A DNA stretch of 64,000 bases from Erythrobacter sp. (lineage in GTDB: Bacteria > Pseudomonadota > Alphaproteobacteria > Sphingomonadales > Sphingomonadaceae), in contig NZ_JASJAP010000002.1 of NCBI RefSeq assembly GCF_030066995.1, positions 310,001 through 374,000 on the forward strand. Reading direction: 5' to 3'. The translations under genes and the position numbers were made by a program. Shown here piece after piece: positions 34,103 through 42,121 of the stretch (positions within the stretch are counted from its first letter, which is position 1; every line of letters begins with the position of its first letter). Below the pieces are notes generated by a model, which saw only the letters and a list, made by a program, of their open reading frames with translations, ran no database searches and had not been told where the DNA came from.

Positions 34103-35362
34103 TCATCGCACGTGGTCGAGCGGGTTGACCGGTTCACCGTCGCGGCGCAGCTCGATGGCGATCACGCCGCCCGCGCTGTCGGCCACTCCCATGGGCGAAC
34201 CGGCGATCAGCGCGTCGCCGACCGCAACATCGGCCCGCGCCAGCCCCGTGACCAGGCTTGTCCAGCCACCCTTGTGTTCGAGGATCACGATCCGCCCGAA
34301 CCCTTCATAAGGGCCCGAAAACGCAACCCGGCCATCGGCGGGCGCGACGATCTGCGCGCCGGGTTGGGGCAACAGCGCGAGCCCTTTGGATCGCAGGCCG
34401 CTCGCGCGCTGTTCGCCGAATCCGGTCACCGTGCGCCCCTGCACAGGCAGTTGAAAGCCGGCAAGCGAAGCGCCGGGTGTCGGGCTCGGCGACGGCTCAG
34501 GGGCGGTAGGCTGCGCGTCCAGCGCGCCGCTCGCCTCAGCGTTGGCGCCCGGCCTCAAGATCGGCCCTGGAAGCCGGGCCAGCCGCGCGCGCAACCGTGC
34601 GGCTTCATCCAGCCGCTCGACAAGGCCATCGAGATCACGCGCCTCTTCAGCCAGAGCCAGCGCCCGCTCCTGTTCTCGCGCTGCGTTCCCGCGCGCAACG
34701 GAGGAATCGAGGCGCGCCTGCCTTTCCGCGGCGGCGAGCTCGACGCGTCGTTCCTCGAGCATTTTCTCGCTCGCCCGCAATTCGGTCAGCGCCCGGCGCG
34801 CACGACGCTCCAGCCGGCGGCCCTCTTCCAGCTCGCTTCGGAGCGCGGCAGTTCGCTCCTGGATCTGAGGGACCGCGCTATCGAGAACCGCCCGGACATA
34901 AACGACATCCTTGAGCGAGCCGGGTTGAAAGGCGGATAAGGCAAGCGGGCGACGCGCGTTTGTCTGCAACGCAGCGGTCAGTGCCACCAGCGGTTCCTGC
35001 CGGCTGGCAAGACGCCGCGCGAGTGTCGCTCGCTCCAACTGCGCAAGCGAATAGCGCGCCCGCGCGGCCGCGATATCGGCCTCGGTGGTTTGAATCCGCG
35101 CGGCCAGCGCGGCGACTTCGCGCGCTGTGCGGTCTGTCGCTTCCTCCGCTTCCTCGGCCTCCTTCGCAAACCGCGCCGCGCGTTCTTGAGCCGCCTCGCT
35201 CTCCTTCGTGGCGCGGGCAAGCTGCTCGCGCGCTTCATCGGGGGCGAGTATAGCGACCGGGCGCTGGGCCCCGCTCTGCGAAACAGAAGCGGCCAGCGCG
35301 CCGAACGTCGCCGCCGCAAACATCAGGACCAGGAGAGATTGGCGAACCATCGCCTCCCTCAT
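34103..35362 (-). CDS. EnvC-like murein hydrolase activator
   Basis: 419 residues. Signal peptide in the first 28 residues, then a long coiled coil (about 35-250) and a C-terminal LytM/M23 domain (about 300-419). In that domain the zinc ligands are missing: the HxxxD position reads SKGLALL and the HLHFE position reads AIELRR, so it should be a non-catalytic activator of amidases, as EnvC is. The start overlaps the rlmH stop (ATGA at 35362); an ATG four codons later is possible. It lies between rlmH and ctpA. Confidence 0.87.
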   Translation of the reverse strand: MREAMVRQSLLVLMFAAATFGALAASVSQSGAQRPVAILAPDEAREQLARATKESEAAQERAARFAKEAEEAEEATDRTAREVAALAARIQTTEADIAAARARYSLAQLERATLARRLASRQEPLVALTAALQTNARRPLALSAFQPGSLKDVVYVRAVLDSAVPQIQERTAALRSELEEGRRLERRARRALTELRASEKMLEERRVELAAAERQARLDSSVARGNAAREQERALALAEEARDLDGLVERLDEAARLRARLARLPGPILRPGANAEASGALDAQPTAPEPSPSPTPGASLAGFQLPVQGRTVTGFGEQRASGLRSKGLALLPQPGAQIVAPADGRVAFSGPYEGFGRIVILEHKGGWTSLVTGLARADVAVGDALIAGSPMGVADSAGGVIAIELRRDGEPVNPLDHVR

Positions 35363-35814
35363 GCCCGATGATAGGGATGCCCGGCAAGGATAGAGGTCGC
35401 GCGATAGAGCTGCTCCATCAGCATCGCGCGCGCCAGCAGGTGCGGCCAGGTCGCGGGACCGAAGGCAAGCAGCAGGTCAGCGCCAGCGCGCTGTTCGCTG
35501 GAATGCCCGTCCGCCGCGCCGAGCACGAAGCGCGCTTCGCGCGTCCCTGTATCGCGCCACTTTTGGAGGACTGCGGCAAACTCCTCAGATCCCATCGCCT
35601 TGCCGCGCTCATCGAGAAGCACGGTCTTGCACGGGGTTTGCGGATCCGGCGTGCGGCCACCGGTTTCGGGCAGTTCGGTAAGCTTCAGCGGCCAGGTAAT
35701 ACGCTTCTGGTAGCGCGCGACGAGCTCGGCTTCGGGCGAGCGAGCGATCTTTCCGCGAGCGATGACATGGAGGAGGATGGTGAGGGAGTCCTTGGGGTGG
35801 GAGTTTTGTTTCAT
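35359..35814 (-). CDS. rlmH: 23S rRNA (pseudouridine-1915-N3) methyltransferase
   Basis: 151 residues, normal for RlmH. ARGKIARSPEAELVARYQKRI is shared by alphaproteobacterial RlmH, FVLGAADGHS is the SAM-binding loop, and the knot ends with MLMEQLYRATSI and HPYHRA. It methylates pseudouridine 1915 in helix 69 of 23S rRNA. The first ten residues are not conserved, so the true start may be a little further in. It is separated from rsfS by a 258-base hairpin-rich spacer and overlaps envC by 4 bases. Confidence 0.92.
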   Translation of the reverse strand: MKQNSHPKDSLTILLHVIARGKIARSPEAELVARYQKRITWPLKLTELPETGGRTPDPQTPCKTVLLDERGKAMGSEEFAAVLQKWRDTGTREARFVLGAADGHSSEQRAGADLLLAFGPATWPHLLARAMLMEQLYRATSILAGHPYHRA

Positions 35815-35854
35815 GACGCCGCATCCGCGGCTTCGTCCTCGCTAGACGTCCTCC

Positions 35855-36064
35855 GGGGAATCTTCCCCTGCGGACCCGCTGCGGTCGGCCCTTGGCCTTG
35901 CGAAATCTTAGATTTCGATCCAGCGCTACCCAGCAAACCGCAAGGGCGACCGCGCGCCCGCAGGTGCCCCCCTTCGGCTGGCTGGTAAGCCAGCCGCTCA
36001 GGATAAACACGCCCAAGATTGGGCGGAGGGAATAGCACCGAGGACCAAGCCGCGGAGGCGGCTT
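35855..36064. repeat. Hairpin-rich spacer between rsfS and rlmH
   Basis: No gene is seen in 35815-36072. Five perfect inverted repeats sit side by side: GGGGAA/TTCCCC (35855-35868), CGAAATC/GATTTCG (35901-35917), CGGCTGGC/GCCAGCCG (35975-35996), GCCCAA/TTGGGC (36011-36024) and AAGCCGC/GCGGCTT (36047-36064). The spacer also shares a 20-base core, one mismatch, with the region after the DNA ligase. It may be a cluster of extragenic palindromes or a structured part of the rsfS-rlmH mRNA. Confidence 0.6.
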
Positions 36065-36072
36065 CGCAAGAC

Positions 36073-36426
36073 TCAGGAAGCCTGCGCTTCCCCGCCCTCG
36101 AACGACCACATGCGTTCAAGATTGTAAAAGCTGCGCACTTCGGGGCGGAACAGGTGGATGACCACATCGCCCGCATCGATCAGGACCCAGTCCGCCGCTG
36201 GAAGGCCTTCGATCCGTGCCGGGCCATAACCCGACTGTTTGACCTTCTCGGCCAGCTTTTGCGCCATGGACGCAACCTGCCGGGTCGAGCGACCGCTCGC
36301 GATCACCATGTAATCGGCGACCGAGCTTTTGCCTTCGAGCGGGATCGAGACGACCTCCATCGCCTGGTCATCGTCCAATTGAGCGAGGACCAGTTCGTGC
36401 AGATCGTTCGCCGCGTCAGCGGGCAT
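36073..36426 (-). CDS. rsfS: Ribosome silencing factor RsfS
   Basis: 117 residues from the ATG at 36426. LDDDQAMEVVSIPLEGKSS, DYMVIASGRSTRQV and WVLIDAGDVVIHLFRPEVRSFYNLE are the Iojap/RsfS family core; the protein binds uL14 and keeps 50S and 30S subunits apart under starvation. In-frame sequence continues upstream to 36567, with a possible TTG about 21 codons earlier, so the N-terminus is uncertain. It sits between nadD and rlmH on the minus strand, a very common bacterial order. Confidence 0.92.
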   Translation of the reverse strand: MPADAANDLHELVLAQLDDDQAMEVVSIPLEGKSSVADYMVIASGRSTRQVASMAQKLAEKVKQSGYGPARIEGLPAADWVLIDAGDVVIHLFRPEVRSFYNLERMWSFEGGEAQAS

Positions 36427-36570
36427 GGTGGGTATCACCTTCCGGGCCTCGTTGAGAGGCGCCGCTGTGTGTGCCTGTGTATGTGGCAAGCAGAGTTCTC
36501 CAGATTTCAGGGCAATGACGTGGGATGCGTCCGCCGCTGGACAAGGGGGATGGCGAAAGGCCGGCAAGCC

Positions 36571-37251
36571 TCATGCCTCCTCCCATCCCTCGATGCGGCG
36601 AAATGTGAGCCGATCCCGTGGAGCGGCGCTGTGGTCCAGCGATCGCGAAGCATCCAGAAGATCAGACGCCCAGTCGGCGTTGGCACGGCGAAGGGCCGTG
36701 GCCGAGCGATGATCCGGATCGAAACGCAAAAACACCAGGGCCGGTGCGCTCCATCGCCCCCGTTTCCGAAAGCTGGCGGCAGACACCGAGTAGCGCCTGA
36801 GCCAGGCCATGGCGGGGCTCGTCATGGCGTCCGCGTTATAACCCGGGCGCGCAATGACTGCAATCGGCATGGCCCGCGCGATCCGTCGCCAACCCTTCCA
36901 AAGATGGAACTGCGCCAGGTTGTCAGCCCCCATAAGCCACACAAATTCGCGGTTTGGATAGCGCTTTGTCAGCTTGGCCAAAGTATCCACAGTGTAGCGC
37001 GTATCCAGCTCAAGCTCGATCGCGGTCGGCACGATCCGCGCGCGCCGCGCGTGGTGTTGAGCGGAGCGCAGGCGGGCGTGGAGACTGGCCATATCGTCGC
37101 TGGGCTTGAGCGGGTTTCCGGGCGAGACCAGCCACCACACCTCATCAAGGCCCAGAGCGTTCATGGTGAAGATCGAAACGCGGCGGTGGCCGCCATGCGC
37201 GGGATTGAAGCTGCCGCCCAACAGGCCGATGCGTCTTGGTACACGGGTCAT
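36571..37251 (-). CDS. nadD: Nicotinate-nucleotide adenylyltransferase
   Basis: 226 residues. GLLGGSFNPAHGGHRRV is the nucleotidyltransferase HxGH motif, VWWLVSPGNPLK the substrate loop, and LMGADNLAQFHLWKGW the next conserved strand. YSVSAASFR occupies the position of the usual SST(x)IR motif but in altered form. It adenylates nicotinate mononucleotide in NAD synthesis. First gene of the nadD-rsfS-rlmH-envC-ctpA run, with a 393-base upstream region shared with a divergent M23 peptidase. Confidence 0.92.
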   Translation of the reverse strand: MTRVPRRIGLLGGSFNPAHGGHRRVSIFTMNALGLDEVWWLVSPGNPLKPSDDMASLHARLRSAQHHARRARIVPTAIELELDTRYTVDTLAKLTKRYPNREFVWLMGADNLAQFHLWKGWRRIARAMPIAVIARPGYNADAMTSPAMAWLRRYSVSAASFRKRGRWSAPALVFLRFDPDHRSATALRRANADWASDLLDASRSLDHSAAPRDRLTFRRIEGWEEA

Positions 37252-37644
37252 GAGTTCAGAATCGACGCCTTAGTCCCGCGTCAACGCGGTGTCACCGCGC
37301 GCCGTGCCGCCGCGGCAGGCAACCGGGGCGAGGAGACAGGTTCTGGTCGTCGCATCATACGCAAGGGCCCTAGCAGCCCGCCCGGTCGCTGTCAGGATGC
37401 TCGGAGCCGAACACGATTCGAAACCTGGCAGGCCAAATCTGACTAATTGCCAAACGCGAAGTCGCCCAGAAATACTCTGCAATGTGTAGCGTATCGCGTT
37501 TCTTTCTCCGAGCTGAACCGTTCATCGCGAAATCGGATCAGTTCAACGGTTCGTATGGGTTTGGCAATCGACCCTTAACCACTCCCTTGTTAGCCGACTG
37601 GCAACGAAAAAAACATAAAAGCACGCAATAAGCACGGGGCCGCT
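37252..37644. other. Intergenic region between divergent nadD and M23 peptidase genes
   Basis: 393 bases with no gene I can support. It should hold both divergent promoters. The last 90 bases are AT-richer than their surroundings and contain TTAACC (37575-37580), a match to a CtrA half-site, followed by TGTTAGCC and an A-rich leader. No convincing -35/-10 pair was found. Confidence 0.5.
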
Positions 37645-38832
37645 TTGTCAGACTCTCCTTCATCGCAAGTTTCGAACGTGCGGCTTATGGTCGAGCGCGT
37701 TCGCGGATGGTTTCCCGATCGCGAGTTCTTCATGCGCTCCGACGGGCAGGTTCGCTTCATCAAACTGTCTTCGCGTCTGCAGATGTCGGCCGCCGGCGCT
37801 GTCGCTGGCGTCGCGCTCGTTTGGGTCTCATCGCTCGGCGTAATGGGGTGGAACCAATACCGGGCCGAAGCCAGCCTTGCCTCGTTCGAGCAGGAAAAGG
37901 CGCGGATTGAGACCTCGAAAGAGCGGATTCAGGCGTATGGAAACGACCTTGAACGCGTGGTCGAAGATCTCAACGCGCGTCAGGAATTCCTCGACGCCAT
38001 GCAGGAAATGCTGCCCGATGAGGTGCGCGGCGCGGGCGTCAATGTAACCGACAGCACCCAAGAGACCGGCGAAACCGTCGAGAAGATCGGCGAATTCTTT
38101 CCCAAGGCGCGTGGCCTTGCGGAAATCGAAGCGCGCCAGATTGCGTTTGTCGAGAACATGACGCGCTTTGCGGATTGGCGGGCGCAGAAGGCCGAAAAGG
38201 CGATGCGCAAGCTCAACCTGGATCCGCGGGGCGTGCTGCGCAGCGCTGCGCGCGCGCCGATGGGCGGCCCGCTCGATCTTCTCGCGACCTCGGCCGACGG
38301 CGACATCGATCCGCGCTTCGAGCGGCTGGGGCTTAGCCTGGCGCGCATGGACGCGCTCGAGCGCGCACTCGATGGCGTTCCGCAAGTCGTGCCGACCCCC
38401 GATGGCCGCGTGACCTCGCCCTATGGCTATCGCCGCGATCCCTTTACGGGGCGCAGCGCAATGCATGGCGGCATCGATTACGGTGGCCCGATCGGCTCGC
38501 CCATTTTCGCCGCCGCTGCGGGCACGGTGAAATTCGTGGGCTGGAAGTCAGGCTACGGAAAAACGGTCGATGTCGCGCATCCGAACGGCATAGTGACCCG
38601 TTACGCCCACCTTTCCCGCTTTGACGTGGCGGTGGGTGACCGGGTAGACGTAGGGGAGACCATCGCCGGGCTGGGCAATACGGGTCGCTCAACCGGCCCG
38701 CACCTGCACTTCGAGGTCCGTATCAACAACCGCGCGGTCAATCCGCGCCCCTTCCTGGAGGCCGCCCCTGATGTTCTCAAAGAAGCCCGCGGAACCGGAA
38801 CATTCCGCTCCACCCCCTCCTCCGCAAGCTAA
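37645..38832 (+). CDS. M23 family peptidase, membrane anchored
   Basis: 395 residues from a TTG at 37645; an ATG 14 codons later is the alternative. One membrane segment (about 50-68), a coiled coil (about 75-120), then a LytM domain with intact zinc ligands: MHGGIDYGGP (His and Asp), RYAHLSRF and GPHLHFEV. It should cut peptidoglycan cross-links in the periplasm. It overlaps the bactofilin gene by 62 bases; M23 peptidase with bactofilin is a known pair in cell-shape control, for example in Helicobacter and Caulobacter relatives. Confidence 0.9.
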   Translation: MSDSPSSQVSNVRLMVERVRGWFPDREFFMRSDGQVRFIKLSSRLQMSAAGAVAGVALVWVSSLGVMGWNQYRAEASLASFEQEKARIETSKERIQAYGNDLERVVEDLNARQEFLDAMQEMLPDEVRGAGVNVTDSTQETGETVEKIGEFFPKARGLAEIEARQIAFVENMTRFADWRAQKAEKAMRKLNLDPRGVLRSAARAPMGGPLDLLATSADGDIDPRFERLGLSLARMDALERALDGVPQVVPTPDGRVTSPYGYRRDPFTGRSAMHGGIDYGGPIGSPIFAAAAGTVKFVGWKSGYGKTVDVAHPNGIVTRYAHLSRFDVAVGDRVDVGETIAGLGNTGRSTGPHLHFEVRINNRAVNPRPFLEAAPDVLKEARGTGTFRSTPSSAS

Positions 38833-39265
38833 ACCGCAAGGAAAATCACCCATGGTCGGCAATTCCAACTCCACTTTCTCCGTCATCGGCTCGGACATCT
38901 CGATCAAGGGCGACATCACCGCTTCGGCTGATCTCCACATTGACGGGACGGTCGAAGGCGATATCAAATGCGCCAGCCTGGTCCAGGGCGAGACCAGCAA
39001 TATCAGCGGCGCCATCACCGCGGAAACCGCGCGTCTTTCGGGCAAGGTCAACGGTTCGATCACCGCGCGCGAACTCACGGTTCTCAAGAGCGCGCAGGTC
39101 GATGGTGACGTTCATTACGACGCGCTGACCATCGAGCAGGGCGCGCAGGTCGAAGGGCGCTTTGCACCGAACACCCAGCGTCCGGCGGTCAAGAAGCCGA
39201 AGGAAACCGGATCGTCAACGGCGCCCAAGTCGCCCGACCAGACGACGTTGCAGATCGCCAACTGA
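38771..39265 (+). CDS. Bactofilin
   Basis: 164 residues. A Pro-rich head (about 1-28) is followed by the DUF583 beta-helix: FSVIGSDISIKGDITASADL, IDGTVEGDI, ISGAITAETARLSGKVNGSI and VDGDVHYDALTIEQGAQVEG. The tail is Lys/Pro-rich. Bactofilins polymerise into cytoskeletal filaments at the membrane and position peptidoglycan enzymes. The start lies 62 bases inside the M23 peptidase gene in another frame, so the two are co-translated. A bidirectional terminator follows. Confidence 0.92.
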   Translation: MFSKKPAEPEHSAPPPPPQAKPQGKSPMVGNSNSTFSVIGSDISIKGDITASADLHIDGTVEGDIKCASLVQGETSNISGAITAETARLSGKVNGSITARELTVLKSAQVDGDVHYDALTIEQGAQVEGRFAPNTQRPAVKKPKETGSSTAPKSPDQTTLQIAN

Positions 39266-39299
39266 CCGGTATAAGGTCGGCCTTATCCGCCGGGCCCTG

Positions 39300-39335
39300 A
39301 AAAGCGCCGCGCTCCTGCGGGGGCGGGGCGCTTTT
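39300..39335. terminator. Bidirectional rho-independent terminator
   Basis: AAAAGCGCC and GGCGCTTTT form a 9-base perfect stem between the convergent bactofilin and acyl-CoA ligase genes. Each strand ends the stem in a T-run, so it can stop transcription from both sides. The loop is long (18 bases) and can fold further. Confidence 0.75.
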
Positions 39336-39343
39336 GCGTTCGA

Positions 39344-41056
39344 TCAGCCGCCGATCACCGCCGAGCGCAGAGCCTTGCGGTCAAGTTTTCCGATCATCGT
39401 TTTGGGCAGCTCGTCGCGGATGACCACTTCGTCGACCCGCTCATGCTTGCCAATGCGCGCGTTCAGCCACTCTCTGAGCGCATCCGCCGTTTCGGCGCCC
39501 TCGGTCTGGAGCGTGACGTAAGCGCGCGGCACCTCACCGCGATAGTCTTCGGGCACTCCGATGACGAGCGCTTCCTTGACCGCATCGTGCTTCAGGATCG
39601 CGTCTTCGACGACGCTCGGGAAGACCTTGAAGCCGCCCACCGAGATCATGTCCTTGATCCGATCGACGATCTCGAGGAAGCCATCGTCGTGCATGACCGC
39701 GACATCGCCGGTGCGCAGATATGTCTTCCCGCCGCGTTCGACGAACACCTCTTGCGCCGTTTCAGGGCGGTTCCAATAGCCACGCATGACCTGCGGCCCG
39801 TGGACCGCCAGTTCGCCGGGCTCGCCCTCGGGCGCGAGTCTGGTCGGGTCCTCCTTGTCGAGCAGCGCAACCTCAGTGCCGGGGACCAATTGGCCGATCG
39901 TGCCCTTCCTGCGGGTTCCCGCGTAAGGGTTGGCCGACACCACACCTGCGCTCTCGGTCAGGCCGTAGCCTTCGCACACCCGAACGCCGGTCACCTCTTC
40001 AAAGCGGGTGTGGACCGGGGCGGGCATGGGCGCGCCGCCCGAAATGCAGACCTTCAGGCTTGAAAGATCGGTCTTGGCGAGATCGGGGTGGTCGAGCATT
40101 GCCTGAAACATGGTCGGCACACCGGGAAATCCGGTGGCCTTGTATCGCTCGATGGTCTTGAGGACCTGACATGCGTCAAAGCGCGGGACCAGGGCGATCG
40201 CCCCGCCGCTCACCACCGCGTGATTGAGAAGGGCGGTGTTGGCGAAGACATGGAAAAAGGGCAGCGCGCCCATGAAGACCTCGCCGCGCGGATCGCCGAA
40301 GGGATTGATCGCGGCCACCTGCTGCGCGTTGATCGACAATTGGCTGTGGCCCAGCATCGCGCCTTTCGGCCGCCCGGTGGTGCCGCCGGTGTATTGCAGC
40401 AGAGCCAGATCGTCGGGCGTTATATCATCGGGCGTTATATCATCGGGCAGGGCGCGCCCGGGGCTGGCGATACACCGCCCCCAGTCGAGAACGTTTTCGT
40501 CCCACGCCACGTCCGCGATGTCCTTGCGCCGAAAGAGCTTGAGCGCCGTGCCCTTCGCCCAGGGCAGCATATCGGCAAGCCGCCCCACGATCAGCTTTTC
40601 GAGTTCGGAATTCTCCAGCACTTCGGACGCGGTCCGGTACAGGTCGGGCACATCCAGCGTGACCAGCATCCGCGCGCCGCTGTCGTCGACCTGCCAGGCC
40701 AGCTCTTCAACCGAATAGAGCGGCGAGAAATTGACCACAATGGCCCCCGCCATCATCGCCCCGTAATAGGCCGAGGCGTAGATCGGCACGTTGGGCAGGA
40801 ACAGACCGATCCGATCGCCCTTTTGTACACCCATTTGGATCAGTGCGGACGCGAAATGTTCCGCTTCGGCCTGAATTGCACCGTAAGAATAGGTCCGCCC
40901 GAGAAAATGCAGGAAGGGCGCGTCCGGATCGAGAGCGACCGTGCGCGCCAGCATTTCCGGCAGCGTCATCGGTTCGAAACGGGCGCTCCAGGGTGTCGGG
41001 TGGTGATAGGCCATTTGACCTTGCGACGCGCTATTTACATTCATGTCAGTAGCCAT
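39344..41056 (-). CDS. Long-chain fatty acid--CoA ligase
   Basis: 570 residues from the ATG at 41056, with a GGAG-like site upstream; a TTG eight codons earlier is less likely. YTGGTTGRPKGA is the AMP-binding P-loop, GYGLTES the adenylate motif, TGDVAVMHDDGFLEIVDR the hinge region and KTMIGKLDRKALR holds the catalytic Lys. It activates fatty acids for beta-oxidation or lipid synthesis at the membrane. A 15-base tandem duplication (40413-40442) repeats DDITP just before the P-loop. It is convergent with the bactofilin gene. Confidence 0.9.
   Translation of the reverse strand: MATDMNVNSASQGQMAYHHPTPWSARFEPMTLPEMLARTVALDPDAPFLHFLGRTYSYGAIQAEAEHFASALIQMGVQKGDRIGLFLPNVPIYASAYYGAMMAGAIVVNFSPLYSVEELAWQVDDSGARMLVTLDVPDLYRTASEVLENSELEKLIVGRLADMLPWAKGTALKLFRRKDIADVAWDENVLDWGRCIASPGRALPDDITPDDITPDDLALLQYTGGTTGRPKGAMLGHSQLSINAQQVAAINPFGDPRGEVFMGALPFFHVFANTALLNHAVVSGGAIALVPRFDACQVLKTIERYKATGFPGVPTMFQAMLDHPDLAKTDLSSLKVCISGGAPMPAPVHTRFEEVTGVRVCEGYGLTESAGVVSANPYAGTRRKGTIGQLVPGTEVALLDKEDPTRLAPEGEPGELAVHGPQVMRGYWNRPETAQEVFVERGGKTYLRTGDVAVMHDDGFLEIVDRIKDMISVGGFKVFPSVVEDAILKHDAVKEALVIGVPEDYRGEVPRAYVTLQTEGAETADALREWLNARIGKHERVDEVVIRDELPKTMIGKLDRKALRSAVIGG
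40413..40442 (-). repeat. 15-base tandem duplication in the acyl-CoA ligase gene
   Basis: TCGGGCGTTATATCA occurs twice exactly and duplicates five residues (DDITP) just before the nucleotide-binding loop. The frame is kept. Confidence 0.92.
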
Positions 41057-41154
41057 GGATGATCCCCTCTCCAGGCACAAGCGAAACCCGATCCTATGGG
41101 CGTCGGTTCTTGAGATTCCTCAAACGGCTTTTCGAACGCCAGGCTCCCTCGCAA

Positions 41155-41185
41155 AATAAAAAGGGCGACCGAAGCCGCCCCTTTT
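41155..41185 (-). terminator. Rho-independent terminator of trcR
   Basis: Read on the minus strand, AAAAGGGGCGGC pairs with GTCGCCCTTTTT around a TTCG tetraloop (12-base stem with two G-T pairs) and is followed by TATTTT. It lies 27 bases past the trcR stop. Confidence 0.9.
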
Positions 41186-41211
41186 ACGTTGGATGACCGG
41201 GTTTGCGAAGG

Positions 41212-42006
41212 TCACTCGTCCGATGGCTTTTCCTCTGCAGGCGTGGCAAACGCCTCTTCAGCCGCCGCGGGCGCGGCGTTTTCTTCGGCCTCTTCCGCTT
41301 CGCGCTTGGCGGCAAGCCACGCTTCGGCTTCGGCTTCCTGCGCGGCTTCGGCAGCGGCCTTTGCGTTCGCCTCGCGTTCGGCGCGCAGTTCTTCGATCAG
41401 CTTGTCCTTTTCGCTGCGCGTGTCTTCGCCTTCGCTCGCTTCAGCCGCTTCTTCGACAATGCCGGCGCGCTTCGCCGCCTTGGCGACCACCGCGTCGAGC
41501 TCACGCTGCGAACACAGGCCGAGCGTAACCGGATCCTTGGGCTGAATGTTCTGGATGTTCCAGTGCGTGCGCTCGCGAATCGCACCGATCGTGTTGCGCG
41601 TGGTGCCGATGAGTTTGGAGATCTGCGCATCGGACACCTCGGGGTGGTTGCGCAGGATCCAGGCAATGCCGTCGGGCTTGTCCTGACGCTTGGACACCGG
41701 TGTGTAGCGCGGGCCCTTGGTGCGCGTCACTTCGACCGGAGCCTTGTGCATCTTCAGCGCGTAATCCGAATTCTCTTCGCCCGTCTTGATCTCTTCAAGG
41801 GTTAGCTCGCCCGCGTGAACGGGGTCGCGCCCGGTGTATTTGCTGCCCGCCAGATCATCCGCCATCGCCTGCACCTCAAGGATGTGGAGGCCGCAGAATT
41901 CCGCGATCTGTTCAAAGCTAAGGCCGGTGTGATCGACCAGCCATGTGGCGGTCGCGTGCGGCATCAGCGGCTTGGGCTGATCCCCCTTTGCTTTTGGGGT
42001 GGCCAT
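41212..42006 (-). CDS. trcR: TrcR/DUF1013 cell-cycle transcriptional regulator
   Basis: 264 residues from the ATG at 42006, which follows a GGAGA site. The conserved N-terminal region (about 1-190) has LMPHATATWLVDHTGLSF, FCGLHILEVQAMADD and a helix-turn-helix-like HPEVSDAQISKLIGTTR, all hallmarks of the alphaproteobacterial DUF1013 family, whose member TrcR acts in cell-cycle transcription with RNA polymerase. The last 75 residues are a low-complexity Ala/Glu helix. A strong terminator follows and a hairpin precedes the gene. Confidence 0.88.
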   Translation of the reverse strand: MATPKAKGDQPKPLMPHATATWLVDHTGLSFEQIAEFCGLHILEVQAMADDLAGSKYTGRDPVHAGELTLEEIKTGEENSDYALKMHKAPVEVTRTKGPRYTPVSKRQDKPDGIAWILRNHPEVSDAQISKLIGTTRNTIGAIRERTHWNIQNIQPKDPVTLGLCSQRELDAVVAKAAKRAGIVEEAAEASEGEDTRSEKDKLIEELRAEREANAKAAAEAAQEAEAEAWLAAKREAEEAEENAAPAAAEEAFATPAEEKPSDE

Positions 42007-42019
42007 AACGAAATCTCCG

Positions 42020-42058
42020 TTAGAAATAATAAGGGCCGCCCCTTCCCGGAGCGGCCGC
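42020..42058 (-). terminator. Hairpin between glycosyltransferase and trcR
   Basis: On the minus strand GGCCGC and GCGGCC enclose an 11-base loop and are followed by CTTATTATTT. It lies after the glycosyltransferase stop and 28 bases before the trcR start, so it could end the upstream transcript or act in the trcR leader. The stem is short, hence moderate confidence. Confidence 0.5.
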
Positions 42059-42121
42059 TGCTGTGGCTCAGATAAGCCAAACCGGTCCAAGTCGCAAGCA
42101 GCAGCCTTGCGAGCGGTCAAA

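Noticed and set aside
36019-37446. Open frame of 475 codons on the + strand
   Set aside because: It crosses rsfS and nadD antisense and has no domain.
37252-37644. Possible small gene in the nadD-M23 spacer
   Set aside because: Short frames exist but are very Arg-rich, lack a ribosome binding site and match nothing.
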